This document shows positions 57,057 through 64,000 of a stretch of 64,000 bases of DNA, one piece after another (within the stretch, counting starts at the first letter, position 1; each line of letters begins with the position of its first letter). Under the pieces are notes generated by a model. The model ran no database searches. It was not told the origin of the DNA and was given only the letters and a program-made list of their open reading frames with translations. The position numbers were made by a program, and so were the translations under genes. Source of the stretch: Sorghum bicolor. Taxonomy: Eukaryota; Streptophyta; Magnoliopsida; Poales; Poaceae. The stretch is taken from assembly GCF_000003195.3 (NCBI RefSeq), contig NC_012874.2, positions 57,964,600-58,028,599 on the forward strand, given 5' to 3'.

Positions 57057-57064
57057 GCTTCCAA
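56645..57064 (-). pseudogene. GC-rich captured fragment, unrecognised
   Basis: A minus-strand frame of 139 codons over a GC-rich island. The phrase GGACTACGGGTTGATT followed by TTTTTGCAAAATAGG recurs as GGACTGCGGGTTGATT...TTTTTGCAAAATG at about 59559, so two copies of the same type of element end are involved. No domain seen. Confidence 0.35.
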
Positions 57065-59690
57065 AGCGCCCTTTGGGCGCCCTACCGTGACTCCTCTTCA
57101 ATAACTTTAATTTTAGTGGGTTCATCAGAGAATTGCTTTATTCATCAACAACAAAAATTATAATGGCTAATTCCCTATAAAGGCATAAATGATTTATAAT
57201 CTTGAGTTGACAAGTAAAAAACTACAAAGGCCACAGATGAGTAAGTAAAACTTATGAGATCACAAAACTACTTTCAGGGAGTGAGAGAAGACCAAAAGAA
57301 CAAAAGAATTCACTCGCTGACAATAGTTTAATTCCATAGACCAAAGACAACCTATCCTCCATTATGAATTTAATGGATTAATGGTACATCTACATGGATA
57401 ATCCGGTAGCCTCATATAGCAATGGCCATTGTGGTCATGAAAAATCAAATCGCGAGTATCATCATCAGAACAATGTAGTCAAAGCCCTATCAGCAACAGT
57501 TTTTTTATGGTCATATCAGCACCAAATGATCTACAATTTGGCACACCCAGCACATCAGAGCAACGTCATAGAAAATAGATGCAAGCCATAAAAAAAGAAA
57601 AGAAAAAACAGAAATATAGCTCACAATAATCTACAAAGAACCATTGAGGCAGTAGCCATTTACCAAGGAAATGTTAAATGATATTTTTTAATGCACAACA
57701 TAACATTCACTGGTCCATAATACATTCTGTTTGTCCTCATTTTCCCAAAACAATTTTCAACTATAACATCCTGTGCTTCCTTCCAAGAGTAACCCACATG
57801 TCCAAAGGGAAAATCCAGAATGCCAGTAGCAAAGGTAATACTTACAGTACTACACAAATTCTGCAGTCTACACATGTAGGATGGTTGAATCTCAAGGCCC
57901 ATAATCAAGGTCGCTCTCAGATTATTGGAAAAAAAAAATCCAAAATTGATTTAAAATGGTGACCGTGGGTGTTGTTTAATTCAATAGATATCAATTTTCA
58001 AGAAACCAAAAGATACCTGCAATGGGCTCATTTAAAAAATCCATTTATTAGATTATACTCATTTAAGATTTTATGGTATAGTATACAAGTAACTATTGTC
58101 AAGATACATAATTTAATGTGTGGTAGGACACAAAGTTACAAACTGATAGTTCTGATAGCAAAACAAGCTAGGATAGCCTCCAGCTCAAATTCTCTGCATC
58201 TAGCTGTCTCATGTACAAACCAGACTCAAATGTATCAATATGCCCCTTGTAGTTGGCACTATCCTCTCTACAATAGAAGTGTTTCTCCCTACTTACAGCA
58301 TGTTGCTGTTAATAAAATTGGTTTGTTAAAAGAAGAACGGTGCACAGGGTAAGCACTTCATTGGTTATCAATTAAGAGGTTGTTGTTAAATCAGTTAAAG
58401 GGAGGACTGACAACACACCTAAATAATTAATAAGATTCCCTTGCAATGGTGCAGCCGAGATCTCCTTGGTTAGTCCATAAAAACTTCTTATGAGATACTA
58501 CCAAGAAATATGACTGCCATGAGGCCATAAAAAAGAGGCAAGGATGGAACTCACCTCTGCAGGCCTACTGGGTGTCCAGATTATCTTCTAACAGTGTTCC
58601 TTTGCTTCTTGACTGTAAGACCGCTAGGACCACGACTATTATCATCGAACAGGAATACTGCAAGACAGATTTGAAACTACACCTTGTGAACAAAACAATA
58701 AGCGTAAACAAGATGCAAAGAAGGTACACAAGCCGCAGATTGATATAATTTCATTTAGCAAGGAACACAAGATGCATCGTGATTGAGCTGAGACTGAGCC
58801 TAAGACCGATTACTGTCTTTCGCCATCAGAGATATATCTATCAACTATCATAGGTGTGAAGCCCAAAGTTAACTCACGCAATAATATGTGTTGAGCTAAA
58901 ACAGGCCACCTATCACAATTCGATGTTTCATGCAGATAGAAACTAAGCAAGGCATGACAACGAAGCACATAGTTTTACCCGGACAAATCATAACTCGTAG
59001 GCTTTAGCATATATAGTTTGAAAATTGATATGCCTCTGTACAGGTGATCTGCGAAGGACTCACCAGATCGAGTGCGCCGAGGGAAGTAGTAGCAACGCGT
59101 GGTCGTGGAACGACCAGCTGAAGGAGCAGCACGCGCCCATCTCCCTGCTTCTAGATCCAGTGGGATCTGACGAGGAAGGCACACCGATAAACTGACGAGC
59201 TCGCAGAGGTAGAGGGCTCAGGGTCCGTCGCACCACAATCCGCCTCGCTTAATGGATCTCGGGGGATGCCGAAATCGGAGCTGCCACACGAGATCTGGGG
59301 AGGGAGGACGCGAGCACCACCACAGCCTCGGCCACGCGCCCGCCGGAGCCCCGCCCACGGCCGGAGTTGCGCTCGCCCGGCGAGCCATTGCCCACGGGAG
59401 CCGCGCCCCAGGGGTCCATGGTGGAGGGGGAGGAGCACGACGGCGAGCCAAGATGTGCGAAGTGGGCGGCGTGGCGAGCCGCATCGGCGCGTAGGAGCAG
59501 CCGGAGGGGATTAGGGTTTGGCCGTTTCGGTGTGGGGGCTCTTTACAAAATGTCAAGGACTGCGGGTTGATTACCAAAAAAACTGGTGGGCGTTTTTGCA
59601 AAATGTATAGAGACACGTGTCACCGCGTGAAGAAGCCAGCAATGCCTCGAATTCTCTCGTGGCTCCAATCTGGAGTGACTTTTAATAACT
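57057..59690 (-). mobile_element. Second Helitron-like segment, minus strand
   Basis: Starts with a hairpin AGCGCCCTTTGGGCGCCCTA (57065-57084) in the same orientation as that at 53432 but without CTAG. The right edge (about 59560-59690) resembles the right edge of the first segment. It contains minus-strand exon-like pieces. Whether it is a separate element or part of a single one is unresolved. Confidence 0.4.
58581..58657 (-). pseudogene. Captured terminal exon
   Basis: On the minus strand a CTGTCTTGCAG acceptor precedes an open segment ending FLFDDNSRGPSGLTVKKQRN (then TVRR) and TAA, consistent with the last coding exon of a host gene. The protein is not recognised. A GC-rich piece at 59040-59500 may be the first exon of the same gene. 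Confidence 0.4.
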
Positions 59691-59888
59691 CCTGATTGCA
59701 GGTGTTGACAAAAAAGAAAAGAAATATTGCAGGCAATTATTCTTCTACGTGTTTCAGTCCCCTCCTCAAGAGCCCGTGGACAAAAGCACCGCAGTCACTT
59801 ACACACGGGCCCCGCCAACTTTATGAACGCACACCCTCCCCGCTTTCCCACCCCCGCGGGCCGCGGCCGCCCTTATCCCCAGCACAAA

Positions 59889-61871
59889 ATGGACGCCACC
59901 ACCGCCGCGGCTGCGAGGCGCCTCCTCCTCCCGCTCCGCGCCCTGCCGCCGGCGCCGCCGCGGGGCGCGGCGGTCTCCGCGCGCCCCCGGCGGCGACACG
60001 GTCCGAGGAGGAGAGTCCGTGCCGCCCCGGCGCGCGCGTCGCTGGACAGCGCCGCGGTCCTGCTCGACGCCGCGGCCGCGGTGGCCGCCGGCGGGACAGG
60101 GTACTCGCAGGCGAGCTACTACACGTCGCTGGGGCTGTTCGTTCTCTCCGTGCCGGGGCTGTGGTCCCTCATCAAGCGCTCCGTCAAGTCCAAGGTCTCG
60201 GATCCATCCCTGTGCACCTCTCCCCTCTTCCGTTTTCCGTTGCTGCTTGCCTCCGTCTTTGCTCGCCCCCGCACGCGCGCACCGCACCAACGTCTTGGTG
60301 CGCTGTGCTCGTGCCAGACTTGCTGGTGCCTGCTTGCTGATCTGAATTGGGTAACTCTGGCTCCTGGATGAGCTTATCTTGTGTCTCGGCGAGCGTACAC
60401 ACGGGTTTGATCTTCTGTGATTAGCTCTGAAGTAGGTTTCGTTCTTCCTTTCTTTGCGAGATGTGACTGCTAGTGCTGTATGATGTGGGTAGTGGTAGTG
60501 GAGTGGGCTTGTGGTGTCGGCAAAAGCTGATATACCTTCTTCTTTTCTTATTTGATTTGCATGGTCCAAGATGCCACCACCACGCCCGATAGGGACCGCA
60601 CTGCATTGCATAATTAAAATTTATTAGTTGTCCTCTTGATGGCAATTGGCAAAGTTGTTTTATCACAAACAGTTTCATAGTGACTAAACTATAGCTGCTA
60701 CTCTGCTAGTTCAGAGGTTTATGTGGGTTTCTGGACCCCTTTTTTTTCTTTTTGGTCCTTGACCAAAATTCAGCAGCACTGTTTGTCATGTATGCCAAAT
60801 TGGTGGATGCAGATTGTGCAAAAGACATTTATCAAAGAGGAAGGGCAGTCGATGGCGCCAAATCAGGTGGCTGGAGAGATCCTGTCGTTCTTCACCCGCA
60901 ACAATTTCACCGTCTCAGACCGTGGGGAGGTCATCACGTAAGTTGTGTGCTGGCTTTGTGTCCTGCTGCAGTAATACGTAGTTTGGCTATGCTTTTCTCT
61001 TTATGAATAAAACTCTAGTTAGCTTGGCTTTAGCTATGCTGTGTGATTCTTGATTCTACTGCGAAGCTAACTCTAAGTTCCCATCAATCCTCATCTAGTG
61101 TTGGAGACAGTAATTTGGTGTTTCAAGCACCCATTGTTTTCATCGTGATAGGAATATGCAAATGAGTATTACTTCTATTTTTGCAGCGCTTTACATTACA
61201 GAATGTTGAGGCATGTATTGAAAAAAAAATATAGCAACCATTACTTGGAAGAAAATGACATTTTTGTCTGATCTGTTGATTAGTAGCTGTATGGTAGTAG
61301 TGTAGCCACTTAGCAGCTTGTCCTGTCACCATTGTCTTCCGTAGTGTGAAATTGCAGGTCACATGTAATCCAGCACAAGCTTATGAATTTTCTTCCACAT
61401 GGGAATACCTTGTAACCTGAACTGAGATATATTGTGCTTCTGAACCAGATTTGAGGGCACAATGATACCAAGCAGAGGGCAGGCAGCGCTGCTAACCTTC
61501 TGCACCTGCATTAGCCTTGGGAGTGTTGGGCTCGTTCTATCAATCGCTGTCCCAGAAGGTGGCAACAACTGGTTCTGGCTTATGACCCTAAGCCCCTTGG
61601 CGTATGTCTCTGCTACTCAACTCCCAGCAATTCAGAATGAATCTTCCAGTACAACTGTAGTAACTGACACTTCATGAGGTCCAGGGGAGTGTACTACTGG
61701 ACAAAAGCGTCAAGGAAAGAAGAGATCAAGGTCAAGATGATCCTATCCGACGATGGGAGCTTATCTGAGATCCTTGTGCAGGGTGATGACGTCCAAGTTG
61801 AGCAGATGAGGAAGGAGCTCAAGTTCAGCGAGAAGGGGATGATATATGTGAAGGGCATCTTTGAGACATGA
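59889..61871 (+). CDS. CCB1: CCB1, chloroplast cofactor assembly factor for cytochrome b6
   Basis: Exons 59889-60194, 60813-60937, 61449-61601 and 61685-61871, all with GT-AG borders and compatible phases, give 256 residues. Residues 1 to about 50 are Ala/Arg/Pro-rich with few acids, a chloroplast transit peptide. Then come SYYTSLGLFVLSVPGLWSLI (membrane helix), a stromal or lumenal loop with EILSFFTRNNFTVSDRGEVI, FEGTMIPSRGQAALL leading into a second helix (TCISLGSVGLVLSIAV), a third (NNWFWLMTLSPLAGVYYW), and a soluble C-terminus (KASRKEEIKVKM, QGDDVQVEQMRKEL). This matches the conserved CCB1 layout I know from Arabidopsis, a thylakoid protein of the CCB pathway that attaches haem c-n to cytochrome b6 of the b6f complex. 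No damage is seen. The frame is open upstream to 59727, but 59889 is the ATG with good context (AAAATGG) right before the transit peptide. Confidence 0.93.
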
Positions 61872-62512
61872 CCGGGAGTTTGATATCTGTGAGTGAACAG
61901 TCGAGATGAGTCTATTTGCTGCAACGGAAACTGCAGAACTCAGGTGAGGAAATGCAAATTGGACGGGCAAATCTGTACCTTGGCTTAAAGGAAAAGAAGT
62001 GATCTTCATACGGGATTTGATTATTGTAAGTGTTGGCAGTATGAGGATAGTTTATGTGTGAACTTGACTTTGTAAAAAGTTGATGAGAAACACCTTGTTG
62101 AGCATGAAAATACTAGCCCTTTTACGGGAGAAAAGAAGTAACTGGAAGTTTGGCCGCTGCACATAGGAACTCCAATTGGACACCAGCCGAGCACCCAGGA
62201 TTGCAAGTTTGCTCTCCATGTTGCAATGGAGAAGGTCATGCTTTTTTTTTTTGCGACCCAGGTAATATTGAGTACGTGGAGATATGTTTTGATCTTTTCT
62301 TGCTTGTGCATCTTATATGAAGCGATCGCTTCTGTTCTGCCATCCTGTTAGCATATATTATGTGGAGATTACAACTATTTATGACATCATAATAAGGAAC
62401 TACAAGTTCGTGTAGTCATTTCGCAGAATTACAACCCCTGGTACTTGGTCGCAAATGTGATGTTTTGGTGTTAAATCAATCAGTATCTATTGTTTTTGTT
62501 GTTAAGTCAATC
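61872..62512. other. 3' flank of CCB1, no further gene
   Basis: 3' untranslated region of CCB1 followed by ordinary intergenic sequence. A T-run lies at 62242. No MITE borders detected. Confidence 0.5.
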
Positions 62513-62521
62513 AGTCACAAC

Positions 62522-63421
62522 GAGCCTTTTGGATGTATAGCATTATGAAAAGTAGGCTTCGGAGAAATAATATCCTGCAACAGGGCTTTGCCGGTCTACC
62601 ATTATGAAACACGACAATTGCTAGAATGTCATAAGATGGATTTTGGAGCCTTTTATTCCCCTTATGTCCTTTCCCCTTACCTTATTTGTTGACTGACCAG
62701 CCGCTGGGACGTGAACAGCGCACAAAACGGATCAAGCGCGATCAGTCTTCTCCGACGCTGAGCTTCCCACGGCCAGCTCCCCACGCCGCCCGCCTCTCCA
62801 CGCCATGGTCGTCTATTCCCCCACGCTCGCTCGTTTTGCATGCCCACCCACTCCGCATGCCTGCCCACCAAGTGTTGACTGCGCGACCCGCTCGCCCACC
62901 ATGGCCAGCCCTAGCTCGCTGTGGTGTGACAGCAGCGCCGGCGCTACCGGCCATGGAGCACAGCACCATAGTGACGTCCTCAAGGCACAAGTATTCAATA
63001 CCGAGAAGCTCACTCCATCTGTAGTCCATGGGGAAGGTCACTGCATCGGCAGTCCACAGAGATGCAACTGCAGCCTAGAAGAGTAGTGGCACCGCGAGAA
63101 GGGATGGCACCGTGGGGGAGCTGAACAGGGGGAGTGGGGGTGCTCACCATGCAAACCCGCTCGCCAGGGACAACAGCACCCTATCCCGCTCGATCCGTTC
63201 TGGAGTGGAAGAAAATGGCGTCTTCGTTCCATCCCATCAGCTGCTCAGTGAAAGAAGAGAGAGGAAGGCAGGGTCAGAAGGGAAATAAAGGCTCCAAGAT
63301 CCATCCGATGGCATTCTAGGCGATTGTGTTGTGTTTCATAATGGTAGACCGATGAATTCCCACTGCGGGATGGTATATCTCCGAAGCCCACTTTTCATAA
63401 TGCTATATATCCAAAAATCTC
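62522..63421. mobile_element. Mutator-type non-autonomous element (Pack-MULE-like)
   Basis: 900 bp with ~100-bp inverted ends (left GAGCCTTTTGGATGTATAGC, right reversed GAGATTTTTGGATATATAGC, both continuing through GCATTATGAAAAGTRGGCTT and TCTACCATTATGAAACAC). An exact 9-bp repeat AGTCACAAC flanks it (62513-62521, 63422-63430), the size expected for Mutator elements. Its GC-rich middle suggests acquired host sequence. Confidence 0.9.
62690..63312. pseudogene. GC-rich cargo of the Mutator-type element
   Basis: Open frames on both strands (for example 62686-63024 +, 62742-63041 -) with Pro/Ala/Ser/Arg-rich products and no known domain. Composition contrasts sharply with the AT-rich terminal repeats. 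Parent gene unknown. Confidence 0.4.
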
Positions 63422-63430
63422 AGTCACAAC

Positions 63431-64000
63431 TCACAAGTATGTGATGGTTTGGTGTCATCAACTCGTCATAACATAAGTCATTCTCTCAAAAAAATTGATA
63501 ACAAAATAGTTTATATATGTTGAGTTTGAAGGTTTCAATGTAAAATATGTATTTGCTATGTTTTATAGATTTTTTTATAATAAAATGTACTGGTCAACAT
63601 TTGGAGTGGTTGACTATTACTTTTTTTAGTGGTATTGAGGACGGTCTAGAAAACTGTGAGATAAGTCATGGACAATAGATAGATGAGAGTGGATGGAATG
63701 AGAATAGTCGACTAATTATATCTATCATTATTTTTAAAAAATAACATTTAATTATGCACTAATAAATATGCAATAACACTCATTTTGTGATGATAATCAT
63801 GGATGAACAAGAAAATATGTTAATTAGCACTACTATTATCCTAATTGACACACACCGTGCACTAATCAATATATCAACACTTCTCAAAACTAATATTATC
63901 ATCATGTTTACTAATTAATAATGTGACATACTTTATAAGTCATTCTAATTTTATTGGAGAGTCAAAGAATTTCAAGTTTGACTAAATTTATATAATAAAA
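63431..64000. other. AT-rich intergenic DNA, nothing recognised
   Basis: No ORF, repeat border or hairpin that I can support; several short TTAATTA/TAATTAG strings only. Confidence 0.5.

Noticed and set aside
57394..58352. Small + strand frames in the Helitron-like segment
   Set aside because: AT-rich, no motif, orientation opposite to the exon-like pieces.
59799..60611. 270-codon minus-strand frame over CCB1 exon 1
   Set aside because: Antisense shadow of the GC-rich transit-peptide exon and intron 1.

Overview
The window is nuclear DNA from a grass (Poaceae). The Andropogoneae (sorghum, sugarcane, maize relatives) are my best guess, because the CACTA, Tourist, Stowaway, Helitron and LTR families read like those of that group. 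I had no database, so the species is inference. About three quarters of the sequence is transposable element, much of it nested. Three intact host genes stand out, all on the + strand: a single-exon RING-H2 protein (30481-31611), a five-exon F-box/LRR protein (48405-51985) and a four-exon chloroplast protein that I recognise as CCB1, a cytochrome b6 haem-attachment factor (59889-61871).

Layout. 1-7477 is a gypsy-type, non-autonomous LTR retrotransposon with both LTRs, inserted in an older relative whose 3' end (7478-9444) follows. That older element, and a solo LTR with a 5-bp target duplication (9615-11162), interrupt the C-terminal coding region of a CACTA transposase (TNP2). 11340-13020 holds 680-bp tandem repeats. 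13430-29199 reads as a decayed CACTA composite: subterminal repeats at both ends, a leader, a broken TNP1/Transposase_24 gene and a Ulp1-like protease domain. Into it were inserted two Helitrons carrying host gene fragments (13881-18278 and 21673-22901), a further block of captured exons (to 26838), a hAT MITE and three solo LTRs. One 100-base assembly gap lies at 18985-19084.

29200-35000 holds the RING gene, several MITEs and a dead MULE transposase. 35023-46902 has CACTA-like ends and contains a decayed but complete Ty1/copia element (36934-44055), a solo copia-type LTR with a perfect target duplication (44594-46600) and two fold-back hairpins. The F-box gene follows. Then come two Helitron-like segments (53421-59690) that end about 200 bp upstream of CCB1, and a 900-bp Mutator-type element with long inverted ends and an exact 9-bp target duplication (62522-63421).

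The three genes do not form a pathway. The window is best read as a gene-poor interval in which transposons have inserted into one another, and several DNA transposons have picked up pieces of host genes. The most informative observations are nested insertions dated by target duplications, a hAT MITE that duplicated a splice acceptor, GC-rich palindromic modules upstream of the TATA boxes of several LTR families, and the Pack-MULE-like element beside CCB1.
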